A DNA stretch of 64,000 bases from the NCBI GenBank assembly GCA_021029095.1, contig JAJOHG010000052.1, positions 62,001 to 126,000 of the forward strand, written 5' to 3'. The notes under the pieces are model-generated. The model was not told the origin of the DNA and did no database searches. It saw only the letters and a list, made by a program, of their open reading frames with translations. Numbering within the stretch: position 1 is the first letter of the stretch; each line of letters starts with the position of its first letter. Of the stretch, positions 45,717 to 57,600 are shown piece after piece. Position numbers and translations under genes: made by a program. The stretch comes from Phellopilus nigrolimitatus (Eukaryota > Basidiomycota > Agaricomycetes > Hymenochaetales > Hymenochaetaceae).

Positions 45717-46480
45717 TCATTGATATGCATCAGATTTTGCGTCGCCGTTTTTGCGTCGGTATCGCAAAGAAGAGTGGCAGTGTTGGGGTCCTGGGGCAAA
45801 ATTCAAACATCGAGATTTCCCCTCTTGCACGACGCTGGCAATACTACGTTGTGCCGGTTCAGCAAAATCGTAATATGTTTTAGATTGCGTTTTCTGGCAA
45901 TTTTGACCTCGAAATGAAAACTCTCGATAATTACGGCGTACTACAGAAAATATCCCCTGATAGAGAGGGGCGGAACGAACAATTTTGAAAATCATTTGCT
46001 CATCTTCCCTAGCACTATCTGAAAACATATAGCTTCTGTCAGTATTTGCCAACCGAAAATTCGGGCTGAGTATTGTCAATAGGCAATTTTGCTATTTTGC
46101 CAGGCGGCAACGGCAAACCCTCGAGGACGACATTAAAGAACGGTGCATCGGGAATCAAAGGACGAGGAGCAAAGTCGTGGAAGGGCATGCCGTTGATCGT
46201 TACCGTCAGTCCGAGTAGGATTTATATAACGTTAACGCGAAACTGAGCGTCCGATGCCGACAAAGTTAACTTTCCAGTGGAGTGCAGTGTATTCCTTGTA
46301 AGCCGTAGCAATTGTACCTGTGTAAAAATGACAGGATGTGATGCAGCTGAGTGTTCTGGATTTTAGGGAACCACTTAAGGCTGTGTGGCCCCCGTGAAAA
46401 CTGGCCGTAACCTTCGAGGCATGCAGGCCGTCCCTCTGCGAAAAAAAAACCCTGAATTCCTGAGCCCAATAAATACATGT
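45717..46480 (-). other. Possible unrecognised multi-exon gene or gene remnant
   Basis: On the - strand several coding-looking pieces can be joined by GT-AG sites. One near 46350-46435 reads GRPACLEGYGQFSRGPHSLK. One near 46220-46315 reads VQLLRLTRNTLHSTGKLTLS. One near 46045-46200 reads TINGMPFHDFAPRPLIPDAP then FFNVVLEGLPLPPGKIAKLP. One near 45950-46020 reads SAREDEQMIFKIVRSAPLYQ. The amino-acid sense is better than chance frames nearby, but I found no convincing start codon and no family. It could be a real gene missing from simple ORF searches, or a decaying copy. Confidence 0.3.
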
Positions 46481-47766
46481 AAATCTTCCAACTCTACTTA
46501 CAAAGATACAAGGTCTGATAACAAAAATAATTGGGTCTACGGATCCCTTAAGTGACCACGTATCTGTGGCTGTGCACCCCCTCGCGCCGGTGAGAGCTCG
46601 TCAGCCTGCTTTCGCAGCTCTATTGGAGCATAAAAGAGCTCAGATTAAAGCCTTAGTCGCACGCGCTTCGTTACCCCTAATATGTTGGCACCCCACATAC
46701 CTAATCATGTTTTTCTTTTCCCATCGATCGACGTTCCGTGAGCTGACATGGAAACCGGTAAGTCCAATTCTTTCCTCACTAGACTTTATTTAATTTTGTA
46801 AGCAAAGTGCAAGATCTTTTTTGCTAAGATCAGAAGCTCAAGTGTGGAAGGAGGAAAAGGAGGAGAGGAAGAAGAGAGAGACAGCAAGCATACATCCGGA
46901 GGCGCGCAGCATCAGCACACAGCCACACGCAGTATATCACGTGATAGCTTTTTGGGAGCCCCGGTAAGAGGGAGCTTCGCTCCCAATGAAGGCACTAGTA
47001 ATCTCAGAAAACGGTAATATTTGTTCTTATATTACATACGTTATCCAAAGCACGTATTCGCAACTTCCTTGAAGAAATAGATGGTATACGTAGTGTTTGG
47101 CATTATAGTACGCGGACCGTACGGATAAGTGTACAGGTACAATACATAAGCATACTAGCATGCGTATGGGTTAGGAATCAGCTATCTGCTATTGGTTTTA
47201 AACCGACGTGCGGACGCAACGTTTTCGTGTGCGTGCAAGGGTCGTGCTGACCGTGAAAGTGAAAAGAGAAACATAACTCAGGAACCCAAGTAGACAATAA
47301 AAATGAGATGAAGAAAGGAAAGTCCGACATGAAACATGGCAGAGAAAGACAAAGGAGATAGTGGCGAAGGTGAGAACTGAGGTCGGAAGATCACGGAGGA
47401 AGAGGACCAAACTCCCTCGGCTGCCACGCTGATGAATCGCGCACCGAATCAAGACGAGACAGAAGTTGAGAAACGAGAAAATGCGAAGCAGAGCGGGAAC
47501 AATCATTGCAGTTGATAACAATATTAGTATGCAGGTATGAGGGAAATCAAAAGAGGAAGGAGGAACAAAAGATAAGGAAGAACAAAAGCGGGAGAAACAA
47601 ATCGGAGAGTTTAGGCCGGCAAAGGATCTTCGTGAGCGTAGACTAAACAGACAAGCGCAGATCAAGGGTCGAGAGCCAAATGCTCGAGTCCTGACCGTTG
47701 GATGGCGTCGGGAGCTGACGTTCGAGGAAGTCGAAGAGGTAAATCCTAGTGCATGCACACACATGT
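46481..47766. other. Intergenic region
   Basis: No gene supported. It contains a purine-rich tract (about 46845-46885) and one perfect 12-base palindrome (listed separately). The 188-codon - strand frame at 47198-47764 is rich in Ser, Phe, Leu and Cys, lacks a domain and overlaps the 3' end of the next gene; it is treated as chance. Confidence 0.4.
46935..46946. promoter_or_regulatory. Perfect palindrome with an E-box core
   Basis: TATCACGTGATA reads the same on both strands and contains TCACGTGA, the Cbf1/bHLH-type binding core. No gene start is close, so a role is uncertain. Confidence 0.3.
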
Positions 47767-48722
47767 CTAGTCCGTGCCCTTTTCCCAGTAAATGGCTTGG
47801 CCAGTCTTGCGGATAGCCTCTGCCGTCTCGATGTTGTACGGTAGAATATGTGGGGCAGATACGGACTTCTGGCCGCGCAGCGGCCCTGCCAGGACGTATA
47901 CCTGCGGGACGGGCTCTGATCGTCTGCTCTGGTGAAAAGAAGTGTCGTCAGCAGCACGTACAATAGTAATAACGTAAAGATAATAAAACAGTGTAGTAAA
48001 CAGAAACAAGAGCGCAACTTACCGTGACGATTGCCGGAAGCCATGCATGTGCGGACGAACCGTTGGAACTCGGTACTTGTACACATGCAAACACCTTCTT
48101 CTAATCAAGGAAGAGAAGCAAGGAAGAGGTGTTCGTTAACGTGAAGCACAATCACGTCGCCGTATGCAATGGAACTCACCATGTCTGCTACCTTGTCCAT
48201 CATCTCGCGCGCGTTGTCTGACGGGTTGAAATAGAGGCCGTCCCGCAGCTCTCCTAGGAAAGGAATGTACGTCTCCATCCACGTGTTTGGATACGTCGTC
48301 TGTACATCGTACAAGTCTACCTCCGTGCCCACCTGAAATTCCAGTGTATTTAGGATCACGAAACAGTCTACGAAAATAAATAAACACGAACGTGGAAGCG
48401 CTCAATGCGATGTCCAATGATGATGCCCGGAATCCAAGGCATCCACTCCTTCGTGCGCATGTTGAATCTGCGAACTTCGACCGCCGCACCCATCTAAGAC
48501 TGGCTGGTCAACTCGCGATTCGATCACGTGCATCAAGGTTGGGACTCACGCTGATCTGCTGGCCAATGACGCCAGGCAGGACGCGCGGCGTTGTTCCCGG
48601 GGGAGGAAGCATACGCGAGGGGAAATGCGAGACAGGCGTGAGGAGTTGTGACTGCCTGTTCTCCGGATGCCTCGCAAAAGGAGGGGGCGACATGGGAGAC
48701 GAGGAGGAAGCGTAGACCTGCA
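47767..48722 (-). CDS. Unknown conserved-looking protein
   Basis: Function unknown. ATG 48722 (MQVYASSSSPMSPPPFARHP) opens a Pro/Ser-rich N-terminus. An intron follows, then an exon with MGAAVEVRRFNMRTKEWMPW and GIIIGHRIERFH. The next has VGTEVDLYDVQTTYPNTWME and FLGELRDGLYFNPSDNAREM. After that comes KKVFACVQVPSSNGSSAHAW, and the last exon carries EPVPQVYVLAGPLRGQKSVS and HILPYNIETAEAIRKTGQAI before TAG 47767-47769. The regular hydrophobic pattern in the middle suggests a small folded beta-rich domain. The even exon spacing and ordered sense indicate a real gene. No motif linking it to a known enzyme was seen. Confidence 0.65.
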
Positions 48723-50006
48723 TGACTACCAGACGATAGGTTGTCGAAGATGAGTTGTAGAGGGAGATAATAAATGGCTCGGGACGAAGGCGAGATGATA
48801 AGACTCTAGCGAAGCAGAGAGATAACTTAGCAGTACTCGGTGGGGGAGAATGTGGTCTCCATTTGATGCGACCAGCGGGCATAAATACGTTTCGCAAGGG
48901 GTGAACAGATTGTCGAACGACAAGAGTCAAGACCTCGGTGAATCTGGTTCCGCGTCATTTTGCGCTGCCGGATTGGGAATATCATACGTAGAGGCCGGTG
49001 TCAAAGCACGCGCCAGGTCTTAGAATTGCAGTCCAATCTACTCTGCCGTTCTGAGTTTTTGCAGCCTAAGCGGCCTAAGTAGCCAGAATCCATGATCGAA
49101 CAAAAGAGCCACTTATCCCGATTGGGATAGAAGGCGCTGAGAGCCTGTTACAAGTTGTGTACGCCAGAAATGACGGACAAGCGAGCGCAAGTATAATAAC
49201 GCGGAGCGCTTAGGCGGCGGTGCAAGACAAAAAGGCTGCGCGTCGAAGACCGATCATGAAGACTCAGCACTCAGTGAGTTCGCAGCCTCGTGCCTGCATT
49301 CCGAAGGCCTATTGTCTGGTCTTGAAATTCTCTTCCGTCTTTGTGTCGCACTTTGGCCTTGTGATGACTCCCAAACGCAGACTAAATACCCACTGATACG
49401 AAATCACATTCGTGGCGTACGTGGCACATAATAGGCTACCCAGCGGGTATCATTTGCTTTGACCGAAAGCTTTGCAGAGATCCCGCGTCTGACTCAAAAA
49501 AGCGGTTGCTGGTAGCTATGGGAGCAGAAAGCAGACTGACAAAAACGCAGCATTCTGTTTGTCTCCGCCCAGAATGGAGACCTTATACACTTCCGTTTCG
49601 GGACAAGGCACCTTCTGCAATTCTGCTTCCGGTGACTCCAATGTCTCCAGATCTCGGTTGATGGAAAATCTAGCCTCCGTGCACAGGCCTGGGAGTCGAT
49701 CATGACAGATCCTGACTGTTCTCTTTGACTGATTAGATTTTTATGTCCGTCACGGAAATAATGTGACTCATGATGAGTAATATTCGTAACACAATGTTTT
49801 TCATTCTGCAGTCTAGCCTTCCAGAATGTGCTCAACGATATGTTACAGTACTCTGTAGCTTCTACAGTCTAGCAACAGAAGGGATGGACCTTCAGAACTC
49901 ATGAAAATTATTTGAATTAAAAAATTCCAGTTTAGACGTGTAAAGTAACATGTACATTCTATTTTAGGCATCTTCCTTCCTTCCTTCCATTGTCAGGCCC
50001 TTCTGC
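48723..50006. other. Divergent intergenic region with a CTTC microsatellite
   Basis: Upstream region of both the unknown - strand gene and ARL8. A short CTTC repeat (about 49973-49988) ends roughly 20 bases before the ARL8 ATG and so lies in its leader or core promoter. A 113-codon - strand frame (49494-49835) has no recognisable domain and is not called. Confidence 0.45.
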
Positions 50007-51408
50007 ATGGCTTTCCTGCTCAATGTCTTCCACTGGCTTGTGGGCTTGTTTTTCTCCAAGAAGGTGGAAATTTGCATCGTCGGACTCCAAGTGAGCTCGT
50101 GATCTTCGCTCCAGCTGTTGTTGTCTTATCTTCTGAAACACCGCTCTCAATTGTTGCAACGGCTACCAGGCCTCGGGCAAGACCTCTCTAGTGAATGTAC
50201 TCGGTTCGGGACAGGTGCGTATACCTCTTAGACCTTTTATTTCGTCGCCACAAGTAGCTTGAACACACGCAAAATAGTGGACGGAGGATGTGATTCCGAC
50301 CGTCGCGTTCAACCTGCGCAAGGTCCGGAAAGGGAATGTTACAATGATGATATGGGACGTTGCAGGTAAGCACTTTTTTTGTTCAGCGGGAGATGAATTA
50401 CGAGAAATCTGAGCCTAGGCCAACCAAAGTTCCGGTCGATGTGGGATAGGTACTGCAAGGGCAACGACGCCATCGTGTACGCGTGTCTCGCACCCTCGCT
50501 TCCCCTTTCCGGCTAACGCTTGCTTTCACTGTGGAATGAAATGGATTGTACAGTTTTGTCGTGGACTCAACCGACGTAAGCACCCCAATTTGCCATCAGC
50601 GCTCCATTCTGTCTTTATTTTTTGACATCGCTTTCGACTTTCCCCTTACCTCTTCCATTATCATTGGTGTCGGCGTCCGACTCCACTTCCACAGAAAGAG
50701 AGATTCGACTCAGCGCGGTTTGAGCTTCATTCGCTACTGTCGAGTCCCCAGCTTGCAGAGGTGCCGCTGCTTGTGGTAATTTGAATTTTGATCTGCAGCG
50801 CCTTTTTGGCTCCACCTCGTACCTAATATATGTTGTTCCGCAGCTCGGCAATAAATGTGATCTCCTCCATCTCGAACCTGCCTCGGTGGAAGAACTAATA
50901 TTTGCACTGTATGTCCTTCTTTCATCGAACTCAGGGCGTTGAGGCTTATGCAGAGGGATGCGGCTAGACAACTGGATAAGATACAGAGCCGGCCAGTCTC
51001 TGTAAGTCCTCCTTCGCTTGGAAATTGGCAGCGCAATATTGATTCTAATCTCTCGTAGTGCTATTCGGTGCGTTTTTCTCCCCTCAGAATCGAACCCATT
51101 GCGTCTTACTTTTCTGATCTACCAGTGCTCAATGAAGGAACAGCACAACCTGTAAGTTCTTTTCGAAATTCACTGCCCATATTGCTCTTTCCACTTTCAC
51201 CACTTAATTCTAACGAGTCACCTGACCTTATCCTCGCTCCATGCCCCATTCTTTGTGCTACTGGTCTCTGGAAATCTGGTTCCGGTCCGGTGCCGTGTGT
51301 CTCGACGCCTCCACCGAACTACCGCATTACGCACTTCGCATTCCTCATTCGCCGATATCGCTCCGCAGAGACATCATCGTCCGGTGGTTATCTGAGCGGG
51401 GCCACTAG
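50007..51408 (+). CDS. ARL8: ADP-ribosylation factor-like GTPase ARL8
   Basis: Small GTPase that in animals controls lysosome positioning and in fungi acts on vacuole/endosome traffic. Eleven short exons were resolved: 50007-50090, 50170-50214, 50278-50365, 50419-50476, 50554-50575, 50695-50775, 50844-50908, 50935-51001, 51059-51067, 51126-51151 and 51369-51408. The N-terminus is [20 protein letters not shown], the amphipathic helix ARL8 uses in place of a myristoylated Gly2. G motifs: G1 GLQASGKTS, switch 1 IPTVAF, G3 [17 protein letters not shown] (Arl8-like), G4 LGNKCDL, G5-like [13 protein letters not shown]. The protein ends [11 protein letters not shown] with TAG 51406-51408. The ninth exon is only 9 bases. 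The last intron is about 217 bases, much longer than the others. Confidence 0.92.
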
Positions 51409-54400
51409 ATGTCCGAGGGTTCACTCTGCCAAGCTAGAGCAGGCGGAATACAAATTCACGACTATAAACCACGCTTTGATTACGAGCTTCATGAATTTCC
51501 GCGCACGAATCTGATCGGTCCAACTTTCTTCTCTTTCGCATCGCACGCCGCGCAAGCCAAGGGTTTCCTTTTTTTGGATTTGTAACTTCGTACCATGTAT
51601 ACGTGATGGTGTTATGGACAATGCACAAACAATCAATACTTGTACATTCTCAATCATTCCAGTAGTTGACATAGAAGCCATACAGATCCGCAGTTCTTTT
51701 ACAGTTCTCTTGTTATGCAAGAAGCGTTGGTAATTTGAATTTGCCTCCGTAGACTCGCAAATCGACGTCGCTTAAAATTAAGAATTATATCCTAGGAAGC
51801 TTCATCTTTTTGGCGATCCTCCAAGCACGCGCCCACATTCCCAGCTTATTGTCCTCCCGGCAAAAGTTTTCGTCGTCTCTTTGGCAGGGCCGGTCAAATC
51901 TAAGCGCCGACTTCATTCTCCCCCTTGCTCAAGTCTTTGAACCTCCCCTACTAAGTGAGCCCGGAATATGCGAGGATATAATTTCGGTGATTTCTGCACA
52001 TTCTGCACAGACGATCTTGTGTCGCTATACCATCTTTAATGCAATTCTTATAAATCGTACACTGATATCGGATGACAGATGTCCAAGGCTCTACTCATTT
52101 CATAGCACTCCGCAACAATCCGTCTGCCTCGCTTGGTTCGCCTGGATCTTGATACATGTCAAGGTCATTGAAGTATTATCCTACGCAAACCTCTTCATAA
52201 CTTGATGTGTCATGTCTGCAAAAATCATGTCGAGAACAATTCAGAATCATGCGACGCCGCCTGCAGAACTAATAAACTCTGCTTCTCACCGTCTCCGAGC
52301 ATGAATGTCCCGTTGCGTCCCGCAATCAAACAAACCATCTGCGTCAAGTAAGTTGCAGAGCTCGCATTGCGCCGTTTGTTCATTGATGCACATCTCGCAG
52401 AGCCCACGCCTTCCTACAGGCTCGAAAGCCGGCGACGCGTTTGCTTTTTGAGCAGATGCGTTTGGTGAGGTGTATATTACGGGAGCGCTGAACTGTCGCT
52501 TCGTAAAACAATGGTCGTCTACGTTCGAAATTTCTCCCCAGTAACCGGACCTGATAAATGAGTGTGGCATCAGCAAGAATGAAATACAGAAAAATGTGGG
52601 CTTTAACAGACTTGTTAACTGTATATTCGGTAGGACTGTACTCAATCAACTGAGCTGAGAAGTGTTCGATCTTTAGCCGCCGTAAAAGAGTAGGAGGAAT
52701 AGGGATTAATCAGCAATGTCCGCTCTGAAACGATGAGAGCGGTAAACGTGCTAGTGAGGTCCATGTGTAATATCCATCGCTGCCTTGGCAAGCACAGCGG
52801 ATGCATTCAAAGGACTCGCCCAGCGAGACCATATGCACCATGGTAGTGTCAGCAGAAATCCATGACAGGAAGCAGTTCCTCTGTGATGTATATTGTCCTC
52901 GAGCTTACTAAAGTCCAGCACTTCTCTCTGAAGAGGTAGGGCAAGGGTCTCCATCGCTATACGTGAATACGAAGGAGGACAGCGACGCCTTATTCTCATT
53001 GTCGTAGATACCAAAGATTGTCTTCAGACTACCGGGGATAGTACCTAGGTGTCCGAGTCACTGAGGTTGTCTGCACCCGGAATGGGAGTTAGTAGTCCGT
53101 GTTGTTCCCGCGCAGACACGAGGTCAGAGTCCAGCGTGAGACTGCATGAGGAAAAAAAGCTCGTCGTTCAGCACCTCAAACTTCTCTAGAATGGCCTCCC
53201 AGCGCTATGTCAGGACGTCAGCTGTCGTTGAGGAGAGAAGCCTTTTCAGGACCTGCTCGAGCTGGGTATGAGTGGCACAGGACGTGCTGCCCTGGTCGAT
53301 GTAGGACTCGACAAATACTTTAGTAGCATTGTTGAGGAATCGTGCTCGCGCGTTGGAGCGCCTCGAGTAGATGATTACCTCGAGGTAAGGTAGGAGCGTA
53401 GACCACACTAGAATATTGAAGTGTGAGAATACGATATGGCAATCGGCCGTTGAATTGATAGTGAGAGATCGGAACTGTCAGAAAGTTCTTCGATCCTTCA
53501 CATACACTCGGAATGTGTGGTTTATAATTATAGTCTGCCCATCGTGTGAATGAAGCTCTTCTGAACACTCACAGAAAAAATCTAGCAAGGCGGGATTGCT
53601 GGACGGTTCAGTTGCTGGATCAATGTCCTGTACAGTCGTATCGGCACTTACAACCCCTGGGTTGTATTACAAATACCAATAGTTAGTCCAGGCTTGAGCA
53701 GCTGAAGAAGACAACATACTCTAACTCAAAACATTTTGTACACAGTCTGTATCTCCATAGGCTCTCGAGCTCAAGAAAAAAAAAAAAAGGCGCGCCGCAA
53801 TCATAGAATGTACATCATGAAAAGCATGCGGGAAAAGATCTCAAATGCCTCTCGGTGCAAAAGTCGTCAGTGATAAAACTTGCATGTTGAGGATAAGTGG
53901 CCCAGGCGGTATGCAGGGAAGCCAACAGCGCGTTGAGCTGACACCCAAACATGTTTGGCACGCTTTCCCATCAGAGCATTGCGCATCACTCTGCTGGTCC
54001 TACTTAGGTTCAGAAGGTCCTTAGGCGACAGAAAGCCAGCGACCTGCAGACATATATGATCAAGCAGATGATTCCTGACTTGAGCAGAGGCAGTGAGAGT
54101 ATATTGAACTCACGAACCTCACAGAAGTCGTCAACTGGCATGCCTAAAATTTGCCCTTGCAAACCTAAATCCTACTTAAAGAGCCTTCGCAGCATATTAC
54201 TCGAAATGGCGGTAACTTTCTGCAATTTCAGTTTTTTTCTTGAGCCTCTTAGCTGGAAACCGAACTTCGGGAGATCTCGTCTCAGCATTTTGGGGTTGCG
54301 GGCTAGGATGAATCTGAGGCTTTTACTAGACGATAGTACCAGTATCAGGACTTAACGTTCGACGGCATTTATATGACGTTATCTGGACGTACGTTGAGCT

Positions 54401-54679
54401 TTCAGCTTCAATTAGCATATTGAGAAGTGACTTTCGGAATTCTATGGAAGTACAGAGGAGAAAGATGTTGGAAAGTAGTGAGCGGAGACGCGAAAGAACT
54501 CCGACTGTGGCTTAAGCTGAGCATTACGTACGCATTGATCTGTCAATCCTATTTTGAGAATTTCGTGCGTGTCAAGGTCGTCCTGCTACTTGCTTGCCCT
54601 GCTCACCGTCGAGCAATGTATAATTGACGACTTCGACGCCACTTCAAAACTGCGTCACTTCCTTGAGCAGGGGGAACCG
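51409..54679. other. Gene-poor stretch with decayed coding-like pieces
   Basis: About 3.3 kb without a gene I can name. On the - strand at 52750-53600 several coding-like fragments occur. One near 53210-53260 reads LEQVLKRLLSSTTADVLT; next to it, after a TAG that could be a splice acceptor, is RWEAILEKFEVLNDELF; one near 52860-52960 reads ALPLQREVLDFSKLEDN. They suggest an intron-rich gene, intact or decaying, that I cannot reconstruct. A run of 12-13 A lies near 53774-53787. Nothing else was recognised. Confidence 0.35.
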
Positions 54680-57600
54680 ATGGCTTTCACCTCTGTCAAC
54701 CCGCTCGATGTACCGCCGTACCAACTGCAAGAGCTCGTGCCTCTGGTCTTCGACAACGATGTTCCAGACTCTGGACTTGGTACGGGTGCAGTATGAGATA
54801 AATACGTGTCACTAAAATAATTGATGACTTAGCGTTTGGAGGTCTAACGGCGTCTGGTGTGAAGTCGGAGGTAACTTGTGCTCAGGCGCTAGGTACATCC
54901 ACCTTATGCTTGGATTTCTTTCGTTGCTTATACGGCTGCACTGTAGGTTCTGAGATATATGTTGGCTGTTCTGATGGAACGCTACTGCGTTATGCGCTGC
55001 AAGCTAACGGTCCAGACTCGGTGTGTAGCCATGCCCACTCGATACCGAAAGACGCTGACCTTTCGAAGCCAGAATCATATACGCTCTTGTCGCGGCAAAC
55101 CTTAACAACTAATAAGTCTATAGAAGAGATTGCGCTGTGCCCGAGCATTTCGAAAGCCCTCATCCTCAGCGGTGCGTGTTTACAATGCTGCCAGCATAGG
55201 CGAACTTGCTTACTAAATGCCACCAGACCATCAAATTCATTTCTACGTCATCCCTTCCCTCGACCCCGTCCATTCGACGATAATTCGGCCTATCCGAAAT
55301 GTTATATCGTTTGCTGTCGACGAGCAACAAATGCGACTATTCCCGCCGGAACTGTATCAGCAAGTCGAGCCGATCGAATTCTGCGTCATCAAACGAGCCA
55401 ACATTGCGATGTACAACCTAAAAGAGCGTCTTGTTCTACAGAGGGTACGTCTTGCATCCTTACGTTGAACTGAACTAATCTATCGGACTACAGGAAGTTC
55501 CGAATGCTTTAAGCATCCGCTATGGCCGACGAGTTGGACGTTACCTCTGTGCTGCGGACAACGAGAACTACGATATGATCGATCTAGCTACGGCTACTTC
55601 CTTTCCTCTGCTTCCCTTCTCCCAGGTACCCGATGAGACTTCCCGAATAAAGCCTTTGGTGGCGCCTGTTAGCGACGAAGAGTTCTTGCTCGTAAGCAAC
55701 ATGGGCCAGAGCGCCATGGGAGTGTTTGTCACAGGCAATGGCGACCCAGTACGCGGAACAATCGAATGGCCAAGTTACCCTGAATCCATCTGTGAGAGGA
55801 TATCCTCCTTTAGTATTAGCATTTGCTGATTTCGTCACTTTAGGCCTTGATTACCCTTACGTCGCGGCCCTTCTTCCCAACCGAACAATTGAGATACACT
55901 CCATAGAGTCGCAGGCTATTGTGCAAGTGATCTCAGCCCCCAATGCATCTGAGCCACGCGTCCTCGCGCCCTCACATACTGGCTATCTCGTGCCCTCTAC
56001 ACAAAGGACAGAAAAATTACGGCTTGTCAATATCCGCCTCGATGACAAACCGTCGGATTCAAGCCTACTGCCTCCGTCACTGCCATCAGATACTCAGCCA
56101 AAACCGCCTCTATTTCCGAGATCGAATGTGCTGGTACTCTCTGAACATTCCGTCCAGGCGTTGCTACCTTCAACGTTGATCCTGCAAGCCGAATCGCTAC
56201 TCGAGAGCCACCGAATTGACGATGTCGTAGATCTTGCCGACCAGAATCAGCGCAAGTTACTTGGCACTAGCGCCGCAGATGACGAGCTCGCTGACGAGTT
56301 ACATTATGTATACCAATGCGTCGGCTTCCAGTGCCTCTCAGAGACGCTCTTCGAGGACGCGGGCAGGCATCTCTTGGCGGGCGAAACAGATCCGCGCATG
56401 CTTGTGCGCTACTTCCCAGACCTTTGTGGGAACCTTCTACAGCTGCCGCCAAACGATAGCATTGACATTTTCGCCGGTGTTGCGGCGTATCTACCGCAAG
56501 CGACTTCGATCGACGATATTGGTAAGCACACTCCCCTGCCGCGCCCTTTCCTTTCGCCCCGGCGCCCTCTCCGCTCACTCTTAGTCGCTCTGGCTAATGG
56601 CAGTCGTGGCCAACCTAGTTAAAAACTATGTTCCACATATCAAACCTGACGTCGAAACTGCCACGCCGACCGCCGAATTAAGACGCGTCCTGTGTGCGAC
56701 TGCTCGTGATATGCTCGCTTCATACCTGCGGAAGTTCAGGACACGCAGACTACTCGGTCGTTCCATAGCCCAGCCTCAAAGTGCATCTGTTGATGCTGTA
56801 AGTATCAAGTATTCTCAGCTGACAGCTTCTGCCTTATAAATTGACGCACAGATTACAGGTTGTCGACACTATAATTGCAAAGATCTTGGCGGAGGCTGAG
56901 AAGACCGCAGAACTGTACACTCTTGTTGAAGAGCCGAATGACATTGTCATCAGCGAGGTCGAGGAGCCTTTCGAGAAGAGCGGCCAATACAACGCGCTTT
57001 GCAAACTGTACATGAAGAGCGGTAATGAGGGAAAACTTCTTGAAGCGTGGTCAAAGTACACAGTTTATGTTCCTCTCATCTTTAGCGGGACTGATTCTCT
57101 TTGATAGATTGGCTGATGGGATTTGGTCAGATGAAGACATTAAAGATCCGTTGGCAAAGATGACCGAGCTTCTCAATAAAACCTCGAATCGGGCACTTGT
57201 CCAACGCTGGGGACTTTGGTTAACGCAGAAAGATGCCGATCTGGGTCTGAGGGTAACATCTGGAGTTTTCAAGGCGAATGTTTGATTCACAGGCCATCTT
57301 TATAGCTCATCATATCTCGAGACTCGAAACGAGCGTCAAAGGCGGAGGAGCTCACGTTGTTAGCGAAGATCCGTCAAGCAAGTACATCTGCAGGCGTGAA
57401 GTACCTCGAATACTTAGTTCTGCAGAAGCGTAGTCAGGTAAGCCCACTTCTTTTGTCCGTAGATTGAGAGCTTACGGATTCTTGCAGGATTCGGATTTGC
57501 ATAGTCAGTTAGTCGATGTCTGTGTAGACCAAATTTTTCAATCTATCGCGGACGAGACGACAGCAAAATTATGGAGAGCGAAAGGTTACAATTTAGATAC

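Noticed and set aside
47198..47764. 188-codon - strand ORF rich in Ser, Phe, Leu and Cys
   Set aside because: Low-complexity hydrophobic translation of purine-rich DNA, with no ordered motif; it abuts the 3' end of a better supported gene.
53205..53568. Possible Mediator subunit 8-like gene from a VVYAP...LLEAL piece and RWEAILEKFE
   Set aside because: The pieces occur in the wrong order for that family on the - strand and partly overlap in different frames, so the resemblance is not supported.
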